A DNA stretch of 41,313 nt from NCBI GenBank assembly GCA_001899775.1, contig MKWN01000051.1, forward strand, positions 1-41,313, written 5' to 3'. This document shows, piece after piece, positions 29,593 to 36,900 of this stretch. Numbering within the stretch: position 1 is the first letter of the stretch; every line of letters begins with the position of its first letter. The translations under genes were made by a program, and so were the position numbers. The notes under the pieces were generated by a model. The model did not search any database. It was not told the origin of the DNA and worked only from the letters and a program-made list of their open reading frames with translations. Source of the stretch: Thiobacillus sp. 65-29 (lineage in GTDB: Bacteria; Pseudomonadota; Gammaproteobacteria; Burkholderiales; Thiobacillaceae).

Positions 29593-29621
29593 GCATCTTC
29601 GTTGGACACAAAATGTTGTTG
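29573..29621 (+). promoter_or_regulatory. Pair of NrdR-like boxes upstream of nrdD
   Basis: CCACAAGATGTCGTAG (29574-29589) and ACACAAAATGTTGTTG (29606-29621) share 11 of 16 bases and start 32 bases apart. NrdR boxes are 16-bp imperfect palindromes of the ACAC...GTGT type. They usually occur in pairs about three helical turns apart before ribonucleotide reductase genes. The match to the palindromic consensus is partial. Confidence 0.5.
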
Positions 29622-29638
29622 ATCAGGAGGAGACCCCC

Positions 29639-31654
29639 ATGAACGCTGTAGTAGCCGTTTTGCCCCGTGAAGTCCTCAAGCGCGACGGCCGCCGGGCGCC
29701 GTTCGACGCCAACAAGATCCGTTCGGCCATTTTACGCGCCGGGCAGGCGACGGGCGAATTCGGCGAGGCCGAGGCCGATCTGCTGACTGCGCAGGCCGCC
29801 AAGGTGCTGATCCACAAATACCATGGCACGCCGCCCGGCATCGAGGGCATCCAGGACATCGTCGAACAGACCCTGATCGCCGCCAACCACCTGGAAACCG
29901 CGCGCGCCTACATCGTCTACCGCGAAAGCCACAAGAAGCTGCGCGAAGACCGCAAGACCGTGGTCGACGTCGAGGCCTCGATCAACGAATACCTGTCGCG
30001 CCAGGACTGGCGCGTCAACGCCAACGCCAACCAGGGCTACAGCCTGGGCGGCCTGATTCTCAACGTCTCCGGCAAGGTGGTGGCGAACTACTGGCTGAAC
30101 CACGTCTATCCGCCCGAACTGGGCGAAGCGCACCGCGACGGCTCGATCCACATCCACGACCTCGACATGCTGGCAGGCTACTGCGCCGGCTGGTCGCTGC
30201 GCACCCTGCTGCACGAGGGCCTCAATGGCGTGCCGGGCAAGGTCGAGGCCGGCCCGCCCAAGCACATGTCCTCGGCGGTCGGCCAGATCGTCAACTTTCT
30301 CGGCACCCTGCAGAACGAGTGGGCCGGCGCGCAGGCGTTCAGTTCGTTCGACACCTACATGGCGCCCTTCATCCGCAAGGACAACCTGCCCTATACCCAG
30401 GTCAAGCAATACATCCAGGAACTGATCTACAACCTCAACGTGCCGTCGCGCTGGGGTACGCAGACGCCGTTCACCAACCTCACTTTCGACTGGGTGTGCC
30501 CGGAAGACCTGCGCGAGCAGGTGCCGGTGGTCGGCGGCGTGGAGATGCCGTTCACCTATGGCGAATTGCAGGCCGAGATGGACATGATCAACCGCGCCTA
30601 CATCGAGGTGATGACCACCGGCGATGCCAAGGGTCGCGTGTTCACCTTCCCCATCCCGACCTACAACATGACGCCCGACTTCCCCTGGGAATCGGAAAAC
30701 GCCGAGCGCCTGTTCGCCATGACCGCGCGCTACGGCCTGCCGTATTTCCAGAACTTCATCAATTCCGAGATGAAGCCCAACCACATCCGCTCGATGTGCT
30801 GCCGCCTGCAACTCGACCTGCGCGAACTGCTGAAGCGCGGCAACGGCCTGTTCGGCTCGGCCGAGCAGACCGGCTCGGTCGGCGTGGTGACGGTGAACTG
30901 CGCGCGCCTCGGCCACGAATACAAGGGCGACGAGGACGGCCTGCTGCGCCGTCTCGACGCGCTGCTCGACATGGCGCGCAACGGCCTCGAAATCAAGCGC
31001 AAGGAAATCCAGCGTCTGATGGACAGCGGGTTGTTCCCGTACACCAAGCGCTATCTTGGCACCCTGCGCAACCACTTCTCGACCATCGGCGTCAACGGCG
31101 TCAACGAGATGATCCGCAATTTCAGCGGCGACGAACACGACATCACCACGGTGTGGGGCCACGACTTCGCCGTGCGCCTGCTCGATCACATCCGCAGCCG
31201 CATCGCCGAATTCCAGGAGGAAACCGGCCACCTCTACAACCTGGAGGCGACCCCGGCCGAAGGCACCACCTACCGCTTCGCCAAGGAAGACGCCAAACGC
31301 TACCCCGGCATCCTGCAGGCAGGCACGCCCGACGCGCCGTACTACACCAACTCGACGCAACTGCCGGTCGGCTTCACCGACGACGCCTTCGAGGCGCTGG
31401 AGCGCCAGGACGACCTGCAGCGCAAGTACACCGGCGGCACCGTGCTGCACCTCTACATGTCGGAGAACATTTCCTCGACCGAGGCCTGCCGCAACCTGGT
31501 GCGCCGTTCGCTGGAGCGCTTCCGCCTGCCCTACATCACCATCACCCCGACCTTCTCGATCTGTCCCAAACATGGCTACCTCGCCGGCGAGCACGAGTTC
31601 TGTCCGAAATGCGACGAGGAAGCCCTGTCCCGCAAACGTGCTGTTGCAGCCTGA
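29639..31654 (+). CDS. nrdD: Anaerobic (class III) ribonucleoside-triphosphate reductase, large part without glycyl-radical tail
   Basis: NrdD reduces NTPs to dNTPs under anaerobic conditions. The 671-residue protein has an N-terminal ATP-cone (about 10-100: LKRDGRRAPFDANKIR). The ten-stranded barrel core follows, with SSAVGQIVNFLGTLQNEWAGAQAFSS and the MCCRLQLDLREL segment. A C-terminal zinc site has C642, H645, C655 and C658 (CPKH...CPKC). It then stops at 31654. The RVxGY glycyl-radical segment normally following the zinc site is absent here and is found in the next gene, in another frame. A strong AGGAGGAG precedes ATG 29639. The protein should need the next product and NrdG to be active. 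Confidence 0.94.
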   Translation: MNAVVAVLPREVLKRDGRRAPFDANKIRSAILRAGQATGEFGEAEADLLTAQAAKVLIHKYHGTPPGIEGIQDIVEQTLIAANHLETARAYIVYRESHKKLREDRKTVVDVEASINEYLSRQDWRVNANANQGYSLGGLILNVSGKVVANYWLNHVYPPELGEAHRDGSIHIHDLDMLAGYCAGWSLRTLLHEGLNGVPGKVEAGPPKHMSSAVGQIVNFLGTLQNEWAGAQAFSSFDTYMAPFIRKDNLPYTQVKQYIQELIYNLNVPSRWGTQTPFTNLTFDWVCPEDLREQVPVVGGVEMPFTYGELQAEMDMINRAYIEVMTTGDAKGRVFTFPIPTYNMTPDFPWESENAERLFAMTARYGLPYFQNFINSEMKPNHIRSMCCRLQLDLRELLKRGNGLFGSAEQTGSVGVVTVNCARLGHEYKGDEDGLLRRLDALLDMARNGLEIKRKEIQRLMDSGLFPYTKRYLGTLRNHFSTIGVNGVNEMIRNFSGDEHDITTVWGHDFAVRLLDHIRSRIAEFQEETGHLYNLEATPAEGTTYRFAKEDAKRYPGILQAGTPDAPYYTNSTQLPVGFTDDAFEALERQDDLQRKYTGGTVLHLYMSENISSTEACRNLVRRSLERFRLPYITITPTFSICPKHGYLAGEHEFCPKCDEEALSRKRAVAA

Positions 31655-31671
31655 CCCCCAAGGAGACCCGC

Positions 31672-31860
31672 ATGAACGATATGACCCTTCCGACCCAGTT
31701 TCTCGACGCCGCCGCCGTCCTCAAGGACGAGGAGCGTACCCGCTGCGAAGTGTGGACCCGCGTCATGGGCTACCACCGCCCCACCAGCAGCTTCAACAAG
31801 GGCAAGCAGAGCGAGCATCGCGAGCGCCAGTTCTTCGTCGAGGGACGCTGCGCCGCCTGA
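31672..31860 (+). CDS. Separate glycyl-radical tail of class III ribonucleotide reductase
   Basis: This 62-residue protein contains RCEVWTRVMGYHRPTSSFN. The RVMGYH segment is the glycyl-radical site of NrdD, with G33 as the radical glycine. The end (HRERQFF) matches the normal NrdD C-terminus. The gene has its own AAGGAG 6-8 bases before ATG 31672, 17 bases after the nrdD stop and in a different frame. A clean start, ribosome-binding site and a 24-residue lead-in argue for a true split gene rather than a sequencing frameshift, but an error cannot be excluded from one sequence. NrdG, the activase, follows 81 bases downstream. Confidence 0.88.
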   Translation: MNDMTLPTQFLDAAAVLKDEERTRCEVWTRVMGYHRPTSSFNKGKQSEHRERQFFVEGRCAA

Positions 31861-31903
31861 CCCCGTCAACCCTGCCACTCTGCAGAGCGGCGCTTGAGGC
31901 CTC

Positions 31904-31925
31904 GCCCCGTGCGGGGCCGTTTTTC
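31904..31925 (+). terminator. Terminator-like hairpin before nrdG
   Basis: GCCCCG-TG-CGGGGC followed by CG and a run of five T lies between the glycyl-radical gene and nrdG. It could partly stop transcription, so that less activase than reductase is made, or separate the two units. The stem is only 6 bp but very GC-rich, and can extend with flanking bases. Confidence 0.6.
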
Positions 31926-31941
31926 TCCCGGGATCGACTGC

Positions 31942-32631
31942 ATGTTGCGCGTCGGCGGCCTCACGCCGCTTTCCTCCACCGACTGGCCCGGCCAGTTGTC
32001 CGCCGTGGTGTTCTGCCAGGGCTGTCCGTGGCGCTGCGGCTATTGCCACAATCCCGGCCTCATCCCCGTGCAGGCCGACACGGAAATCGCCTGGGACGAG
32101 GTCATGGCGCTGCTGCGCCGCCGCCAGGGCCTGCTCGACGCGGTGGTGTTTTCCGGCGGCGAGCCGACCCTGCAGGTGGCCCTGCCGGACGCCATGCGCG
32201 AAGTGCGCGCGCTCGGTTTCAAGATCGGCCTGCACACCGGCGGCATGTATCCGCGGCGACTGGAAGCCGTGCTGCCGTGGGTCGATTGGGTCGGACTCGA
32301 CGTCAAGGCGCCGTTCGAGGCCTATGCGGGCGTGACCGGCGTCGACGGCAGCGGCGCGCGCGCCCTCGAAAGCCTGCAACAGCTCCTCGCGTCGGGTGTC
32401 GATTACGAGGTGCGCACCACCGTGCATCCCGAACTGCTCGACGACGTTGCGCTGGCAACGCTCGCCCGCGATCTCGCCGCGCGCGGCGTCAAGCGTTACG
32501 TCGTGCAGGCCTTCCGTCCGCAGGGCTGCCAGGATGCGAAGCTGTGCGCCACCGCCACGCGCACCCGCTCCCTGCACGAAACCAGCAACGACTTCGCCGG
32601 GCTGTTCGACGATTTCAGCGTACGCGGCTGA
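31942..32631 (+). CDS. nrdG: Anaerobic ribonucleotide reductase activating protein (radical SAM)
   Basis: NrdG uses S-adenosylmethionine and a 4Fe-4S cluster to make the glycyl radical on NrdD. The 229-residue protein has the radical SAM cluster motif C28-PWR-C32-GY-C35, then FSGGEPTLQ near 70-78 (SAM-binding GGE). It is of the longer type found with the NrdD subgroup seen here. ATG 31942 gives the usual start (MLRVGGLTPLSSTDWPG). In this locus its target glycine would be on the separate 62-residue protein. Confidence 0.93.
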   Translation: MLRVGGLTPLSSTDWPGQLSAVVFCQGCPWRCGYCHNPGLIPVQADTEIAWDEVMALLRRRQGLLDAVVFSGGEPTLQVALPDAMREVRALGFKIGLHTGGMYPRRLEAVLPWVDWVGLDVKAPFEAYAGVTGVDGSGARALESLQQLLASGVDYEVRTTVHPELLDDVALATLARDLAARGVKRYVVQAFRPQGCQDAKLCATATRTRSLHETSNDFAGLFDDFSVRG

Positions 32632-32653
32632 GCGCTAGTTTCTCCCCGCCCGC

Positions 32654-33119
32654 GCCGCGATTTTCGGGCGGTGGAAACATCACGGCATCGGGCCGAGGGC
32701 GACCCTCCTACAACACCTCCCCTGTAGGAGCGGCGCCCTCGCCGCGATTTTCGGGCGCTGAAACCCTCACCCCATCGGCCCGCGGGCGCCCCGCCTGCAA
32801 CCTCCCCTGTAGGAGCCGCGCCCTCGCCGCGATTTTCGGGCGGTGGGATCTTCACGGCATCGGGCCGCGGGCGCCCCGCCTGCAACCTCCCCTGTAGGAG
32901 CGGCGCCCTCGCCGCGATTTTCGGGCGGTGGAAACATCACGGCATCGGGCCGGGGGCGGCCCTCCTACAAGGGCGCGGTACCCCTGTAGGAGCACCCGCA
33001 AGGGGCAGGCCGTGGTTGTAATGCCAATAAATTGGCAACAACCACGCACCGGCGCCCTCGCCGCGATTTTCGGGCGCTGAAACCCTCACCCCATCGGCCC
33101 GCGGGCGCCCCGCCTTGTA
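32654..33119. repeat. Array of 85-87 bp REP-type repeats
   Basis: The core GCCGCGATTTTCGGGCG occurs at 32,654, 32,741, 32,826, 32,911 and 33,060. Most copies are preceded by CCTGTAGGAGC and the hairpin GCGGCG-CCCT-CGCCGC. Spacing is 87, 85, 85 and then 149 bases, the last enlarged by an insert with its own palindrome. GTAG followed by a GC hairpin is the hallmark of REPs moved by REP-associated tyrosine transposases. Copies alternate in the tail after the core (GTGG versus CTGAAACCCTC). Confidence 0.9.
33011..33046. repeat. 36-base near-perfect palindrome inside the repeat array
   Basis: CGTGGTTGT-AA-TGCCAAT pairs with ATTGGCA-ACAACCACG around an AA centre, with one AA bulge. It is AT-richer than its surroundings and lies in the extra segment between repeat copies 4 and 5. 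It can form a cruciform or RNA hairpin and looks like an insertion of different origin. Confidence 0.8.
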
Positions 33120-33128
33120 CCGGCGAAT

Positions 33129-33249
33129 GGACACAATCCGGGTTCATCTATAATCGGCACTGAAGTGCGACCTACAGTTCAGCCATCGAATCGCCGTATC
33201 AATAGGCTCCTTCGCGGACAAAGGATTTGGACATGAACCCGGATTGTCC
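33129..33249. mobile_element. MITE-like 121-bp element with terminal inverted repeats
   Basis: The left end reads, in reverse complement, ATGAACCCGGATTGTGTCC (33,129-33,147). The right end is ATGAACCCGGATTGTCC (33,233-33,249), so the ends are 17 bp inverted repeats differing by a GT insertion. There is no coding capacity inside. Related single ends occur at 39,897-39,913 and 41,237-41,256. Confidence 0.6.
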
Positions 33250-33283
33250 ATTAGCCATTCAGGTATCGAAAAACCAATGAGTT

Positions 33284-33305
33284 GTAGGCCGGGCTTCAGC
33301 CCGAC
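33284..33305. repeat. REP sequence upstream of the DUF2322 gene
   Basis: GTAGGCCGGGC-TTCA-GCCCGAC is a GTAG-headed hairpin, 18 bases before ATG 33323. It belongs to the same family as the REPs at 39,981-40,045. Confidence 0.75.
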
Positions 33306-33322
33306 CTGCGCCCACATCCAGG

Positions 33323-33628
33323 ATGAAATTCGCTGACACCCTCAAGACCCTCCCCGAATTCCCCGGCGCGCGAATCGTCTTGACCGACGCCGCCGGTGCC
33401 GAGGTGGCCACGATCGCCAACGCCCCCGGCAGCGCCGGCTCGTTCCGCGTATACGCCCATCTCCTGAAGCGATACGGCGCCATCAACGCCGAGGCCGCCG
33501 CCGAAGGGCTCGCCGTCTTCGCCGAGCACACCGAAGACGCCAGCCGCAACCCCGGCAAGCACCCCAACATCGACCGCCTCATTGGCATCCTCGCCACCGG
33601 CGAGACGCTCGACGCCCGTATCGAGTGA
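33323..33628 (+). CDS. DUF2322 family protein
   Basis: The 101-residue protein (KFADTLKTLPEFPGARIVLTDAAG at the start) resembles the small uncharacterised DUF2322 family of betaproteobacteria. It has no signal peptide or membrane segment; helix-rich sequence with HPNIDRLIGIL near the end. It starts an operon with nudB, whose GTG overlaps this stop (GTGA). Its function is unknown. Confidence 0.75.
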   Translation: MKFADTLKTLPEFPGARIVLTDAAGAEVATIANAPGSAGSFRVYAHLLKRYGAINAEAAAEGLAVFAEHTEDASRNPGKHPNIDRLIGILATGETLDARIE

Positions 33629-34065
33629 GCATTTACAAACTTCCGGTATCCGTTCTCGTCATCGTGTACACCGTCGACGGCGAGGTGCTGCTGATGGAAC
33701 GCGCCGACGCCCCCGGCTTCTGGCAGTCCGTCACCGGCTCGCAAGACCCCGGCGAAACCCTGTTCGACACGGCCGTGCGCGAAGTGCGCGAGGAAACCGG
33801 CCTCGATGCCAAAAAGTACGCACTTACTGCCTGGGGTATCGAGACGCGCTATGAAATCTATCCGCGCTGGCGCCACCGTTACGCCCCCGGCGTCACCCAC
33901 AACACGGAACATGTGTTCGGCCTGAAACTTCCCGCGCCGGAGCCGGTCTTTCTCGCGCCGGACGAACACGTCCGGCATGTGTGGCTGCCCTGGCAGGCTG
34001 CTGCCGGGCGCTGCTTTTCCCCCAGCAACGCCGCCGCTATCCGCCAGCTGTCCGCACGTTTATAA
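33625..34065 (+). CDS. nudB: Dihydroneopterin triphosphate diphosphatase (Nudix)
   Basis: NudB removes pyrophosphate from dihydroneopterin triphosphate in folate synthesis. The 146-residue protein has VSVLVIVYT at the start, GFWQSVTGSQDPGE, and the Nudix box GETLFDTAVREVREETGLD (near residues 44-62). The C-terminal EHVFGLKLP and EHVRHVWLPW segments are NudB-like. The start is GTG 33625, overlapping DUF2322. Confidence 0.9.
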   Translation: MSIYKLPVSVLVIVYTVDGEVLLMERADAPGFWQSVTGSQDPGETLFDTAVREVREETGLDAKKYALTAWGIETRYEIYPRWRHRYAPGVTHNTEHVFGLKLPAPEPVFLAPDEHVRHVWLPWQAAAGRCFSPSNAAAIRQLSARL

Positions 34066-34079
34066 TTCGCCAGGATAAT

Positions 34080-34835
34080 ATGACCGCTCCGCTCCAGATC
34101 GCTTCGTACAACATCCACAAGGGTTTGTCGCAATTCAACCGGCGACTGACGGTGCACGAACTGCGCGACCGCCTCGGCACCCTGGGCTCGGACATCGTCT
34201 TCCTGCAGGAAGTGCAGCACAGCCACGGCCTGCGCGCCGCCCGCTTCCAGCACTGGCCCAGCCGTCCGCAGCACGAATTCCTCGCCGGCCACGTCTACAC
34301 CGACTTCGCCTACGGCAAGAACTGCGTCTACGACAGCGGCCACCACGGCAACGCCATCCTCTCCCGCCACAAGATCCTGGCGTGGGAAAACGAGGACATT
34401 TCCTCCCACGCCTTCGAAAGCCGTGGCATGCTGCATTGCGAGATCGAAATGCCCGGCGTCGCCACCCCGGTGCACTGCATCAACGTCCATCTCGCCCTGA
34501 ACGAAAGCGGCCGCCGCCGCCAACTGGCGATGATCGTCGCGCGCGTGCGCGCCATGGTGCCGGACGATGCGCCGCTCATCCTCGCCGGCGACTTCAACGA
34601 CTGGCGCGTGCGCGTCGGGCGCTATTTCGCCGACGAACTCGGCCTCATGGAAGTGTTCGAGACCCACCACGGCAAACCCGCGCGCAGCTACCCGTCCATC
34701 CTCCCCATGTTTTCGCTCGACCGCATCTACGTGCGGCGCTTCAACATCCAGACCGCGCAGGTGCACACCGGCAACGCCTGGCACCGCATCTCCGACCACG
34801 CCGCCCTGACCGCGAAGCTTCAATTGGCGGGATGA
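34080..34835 (+). CDS. Endonuclease/exonuclease/phosphatase (EEP) family protein
   Basis: The 251-residue protein shows the EEP fold motifs: IASYNIHKG near residues 6-14, DIVFLQEVQ near 40-48, HCINVHLALNE, LAGDFNDW near 170-177, and the final RISDHAALTA. These give the metal and phosphate-binding Asn, Glu, Asp and His residues. It overlaps the cardiolipin synthase gene by 4 bases (ATGA). A homologue (YbhP) accompanies ybhO/clsB in E. coli, so a membrane-lipid role is reasonable. Confidence 0.9.
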   Translation: MTAPLQIASYNIHKGLSQFNRRLTVHELRDRLGTLGSDIVFLQEVQHSHGLRAARFQHWPSRPQHEFLAGHVYTDFAYGKNCVYDSGHHGNAILSRHKILAWENEDISSHAFESRGMLHCEIEMPGVATPVHCINVHLALNESGRRRQLAMIVARVRAMVPDDAPLILAGDFNDWRVRVGRYFADELGLMEVFETHHGKPARSYPSILPMFSLDRIYVRRFNIQTAQVHTGNAWHRISDHAALTAKLQLAG

Positions 34836-36019
34836 TTCCTCGCCCGTGGCCCCGGCTGTTCGCGCATGACGCGGCGCTGGTGCCCGGCAACCATGTGCGA
34901 CTGCTGCAAAGCGGCGGTGAATTTTTTCCCGCGCTGATCGCCGCCTGCGACGCCGCGCGCGCCGAAATCCACCTCGAAACCTACATCTTCAACGCCGACG
35001 CCAGCACCGTCCGCGTGCGCGATGCCCTGGTGCGCGCCGCCCGCCGGGGCGTCGCCGTGCGCCTGCTGGTCGACGGCGTCGGCGCGCGCGATTTTCCGCT
35101 CGACTGGCGCGCCGCGCTGGAGGCCGCCGGCGTCCAGGTGCGCGTCTACCGCCCGCTCGCCGGCCGCTGGCGCGCCAACCCCCGCAGCCTGCGCCGCCTG
35201 CACCGCAAACTCGCCGTCATCGACGCGCGCACCGCCATCCTCGGCGGCATGAATCTCATCGACGACTTCGAGCCCGTGCGCTTCGCCCTGCCGCGCCTCG
35301 ACTTCAGCGTCGAAGTGCAGGGCCCCTTGCTCGCCGACATCCACGACAACGCACGCCGCCTGTGGCGCCTCGTCTGTTTCTCGCAGTTGCATCGGCGCGG
35401 ACCGCGTCCCGCCGCCGAACCGTCCTGGCCCACCGACGGCCGCACCCGCGCCGCCTTCGTCGTGCGCGACAACTTCGCCCACCGCCGCGACATCGAGCGC
35501 GCCTACGTCACCGCGCTCGCGCACGCGCGCGAGGACATCCTCATCGCCAGCGCCTACTTCCTCCCCGGCCGCCGCTTCCGCCAGGTCCTCAAGCACGCCG
35601 CCGCACGCGGCGTGCGCGTGCGCCTGCTGGTGCAGGGGCACACCGACCACCCCTTCTTCCAGCTCGCCGCCCGCGCCCTCTACGGCAATCTCCTCGCCGC
35701 CGGCGTCGCCATCCACGAATATCACGAGAGCGAACTCCACGCCAAGGCCGCCGTCGTCGACGGCCGCTGGGCCACCGTCGGCTCCAGCAACATCGACCCC
35801 TTGAGCCTGCTCGCCGCGCGCGAGGCCAACCTCGTCATCGACGACCGCGCCTTCGCCGGCGACCTGCGCCAGCGTCTGCAGACCGCCATCAACCAGTCCC
35901 TCACCCTCGCTCCCGCCGACTGGCAGCGCCGCCGCTGGCACGTGCGCGTCCTGTCCTGGTTCGCCTACAGCGTCGTGCGCTGGATGACCGGCCTCGCCGG
36001 CGGCGGGCGCTGGGCGTAA
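34832..36019 (+). CDS. clsB: Cardiolipin synthase ClsB-like phospholipase D
   Basis: The 395-residue protein has two HKD motifs, H124-x-K126-x4-D131 and H303-x-K305-x4-D310, as in phospholipase D-type cardiolipin synthases. There is no long N-terminal membrane pair, which favours ClsB over ClsA. A short hydrophobic C-terminus (VLSWFAYSVVRWMTGLAGG) may associate with the membrane. ClsB makes cardiolipin or phosphatidylglycerol from phosphatidylglycerol. It is translationally coupled to the EEP gene. Confidence 0.9.
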   Translation: MIPRPWPRLFAHDAALVPGNHVRLLQSGGEFFPALIAACDAARAEIHLETYIFNADASTVRVRDALVRAARRGVAVRLLVDGVGARDFPLDWRAALEAAGVQVRVYRPLAGRWRANPRSLRRLHRKLAVIDARTAILGGMNLIDDFEPVRFALPRLDFSVEVQGPLLADIHDNARRLWRLVCFSQLHRRGPRPAAEPSWPTDGRTRAAFVVRDNFAHRRDIERAYVTALAHAREDILIASAYFLPGRRFRQVLKHAAARGVRVRLLVQGHTDHPFFQLAARALYGNLLAAGVAIHEYHESELHAKAAVVDGRWATVGSSNIDPLSLLAAREANLVIDDRAFAGDLRQRLQTAINQSLTLAPADWQRRRWHVRVLSWFAYSVVRWMTGLAGGGRWA

Positions 36020-36055
36020 AAGGGCAGGGCGCCCCGCATCAGCGCGGCGCCGCCC

Positions 36056-36078
36056 GTAGGCGGCCCGCTCGCGGGCCG
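36056..36078. repeat. REP-like GTAG hairpin after clsB
   Basis: GTAGG is followed by the perfect palindrome CGGCCCGC-TC-GCGGGCCG (36061-36078). It may also serve as a terminator stem for the clsB operon but lacks a T run. Confidence 0.6.
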
Positions 36079-36129
36079 AACCATCACTCCGGCGCGTCGC
36101 CATCTCGCGCGGCAGTCTGGATCGCCGGT

Positions 36130-36158
36130 TTGGCAAGCCTTGCGCGAACACGTATAAT
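36130..36158 (+). promoter_or_regulatory. Promoter of the DUF6364/PIN toxin-antitoxin pair
   Basis: TTGGCA (36130-36135) and a perfect TATAAT (36153-36158) are spaced by 17 bases, 30 bases before the antitoxin start. The inverted repeat CACGTAT (36149-36155) / ATACGTG (36171-36177) overlaps the -10 box and is a likely autoregulatory operator. Confidence 0.8.
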
Positions 36159-36188
36159 GATAGCGAATTGATACGTGCAGGGGGCGCC

Positions 36189-36425
36189 ATGGCAACCAAC
36201 AAACTCACGCTCAGCATCGATGCCGACACCGTCAGCAAAGCCAAACGCTACGTCGCCCGGCGCGGGACCAGCCTGTCGCGCCTGTTGACGCAATACCTGG
36301 CCAGCCTGCCCGATGACACCGGCGCGCCCTTGCCGCCCAGGGTCGCCCGTCTGGCCGGCGTGCTGCCGCCGCACACGGACATCGAGGAATACAAGGCACA
36401 TCTTCGCGACAGGCACGGCTTGTGA
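36189..36425 (+). CDS. DUF6364 / ribbon-helix-helix-type antitoxin
   Basis: The 78-residue protein begins with a short strand and helix (KLTLSIDADTVSKAKRYVARRGTS), typical of ribbon-helix-helix antitoxins of the DUF6364 family. A toxin-binding tail ends with TDIEEYKAHLRDRHGL. Its stop overlaps the PIN toxin start (GTGA). The operator-like repeat in the promoter fits autoregulation by the complex. Confidence 0.85.
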   Translation: MATNKLTLSIDADTVSKAKRYVARRGTSLSRLLTQYLASLPDDTGAPLPPRVARLAGVLPPHTDIEEYKAHLRDRHGL

Positions 36426-36832
36426 AGCTCTTTGTCGATACCAACGTCGTGCTCGACGTGCTGGCGCAACGCGAGCCCTGGTTTGGCGACTCGGCGCGTC
36501 TGCTGGCGCATGTCGAAGAGGGTGCTGTCAGCGGACATATCGCCGCGCACACCTTCACCACCTTGCATTACCTGTTGGCGCGGCATCTCGGGCAACAGAA
36601 GACCGCGGCCGTCCTCATCGACCTCGCCGCCATTTTTTGCATCGAGCCGGTCGATCAGCAAATTCTCCAACAGGCGCTCGCCCTGGGCTGGCGCGACTTC
36701 GAAGACGCGGTCCAGGCGGTCACCGCCGCCCGCTGCGGCGCCGACTACCTCGTCACACGCAATCCGCGCGACTTCAGGCAAAGCCTGGTGCCGGTCGTCA
36801 CGCCCGCCGAGTTCCTGGCCTTGTCGCCATGA
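36422..36832 (+). CDS. PIN-domain toxin (VapC-like)
   Basis: The 136-residue PIN-fold protein is probably a ribonuclease toxin. Acidic residues D6 (FVDTNVVLD) and D95 (FEDAVQA), and the TRNPRDF motif at 112-118, match PIN_3 proteins. The start is GTG 36422 inside the antitoxin stop. The pair is self-contained, with its own promoter, between housekeeping genes. Confidence 0.88.
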   Translation: MKLFVDTNVVLDVLAQREPWFGDSARLLAHVEEGAVSGHIAAHTFTTLHYLLARHLGQQKTAAVLIDLAAIFCIEPVDQQILQQALALGWRDFEDAVQAVTAARCGADYLVTRNPRDFRQSLVPVVTPAEFLALSP

Positions 36833-36835
36833 ATC

Positions 36836-36894
36836 TGTTGCACAAGTGCAACAAAACAACACTTTTATCTACCAGTGAAGAAAAAAACAACACT
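36836..36894. promoter_or_regulatory. Operator-like sites upstream of the porin promoter
   Basis: TGTTGCACAAGTGCAACA (36836-36853) is an 18-base palindrome with 8-bp arms, starting 3 bases after the PIN gene stop. AAAACAACACT then occurs twice in direct orientation, 36853-36863 and 36884-36894, 31 bases apart (three helical turns). Both lie just upstream of the porin promoter. The binding proteins are unknown. Confidence 0.5.
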
Positions 36895-36900
36895 GTTTCC

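Larger units (their letters stand above)
32632..33322. other. Gene-free repeat region
   Basis: This 691-base stretch holds five copies of an 85-87 bp intergenic repeat (32,654-33,119), an embedded 36-base palindrome (33,011-33,046), a 121-bp MITE-like element (33,129-33,249) and a REP (33,284-33,305). I see no coding gene. Apparent open frames are translations of the GC-rich repeat. Confidence 0.85.

Noticed and set aside
29617-29630. TTGATCAGG before nrdD as an FNR half-site
   Set aside because: Only one half-site is present and it merges with the AGGAGGAG ribosome-binding site; no ATCAA partner at the right spacing.
29732-31594. A 620-codon open frame antisense to nrdD
   Set aside because: Shadow frame of a strongly codon-biased gene; the plus strand encodes a textbook NrdD.
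31640-31690. A sequencing frameshift as the cause of the split nrdD
   Set aside because: Not excluded, but the second ORF has a proper Shine-Dalgarno, ATG and a 24-residue lead-in, and the first ends with a short tail beyond the zinc site; a single indel would not create these.
32654-33119. Regularly spaced repeats that could be taken for a CRISPR array
   Set aside because: The units are near-identical over most of their 85 bases, with no variable 30-40 base spacers and no cas genes; the GTAG-hairpin structure is REP-like.
32496-33147. Several minus-strand open frames of 60-130 codons in the repeat array
   Set aside because: They are conceptual translations of the repeats, repeating the same peptides, without ribosome-binding sites.
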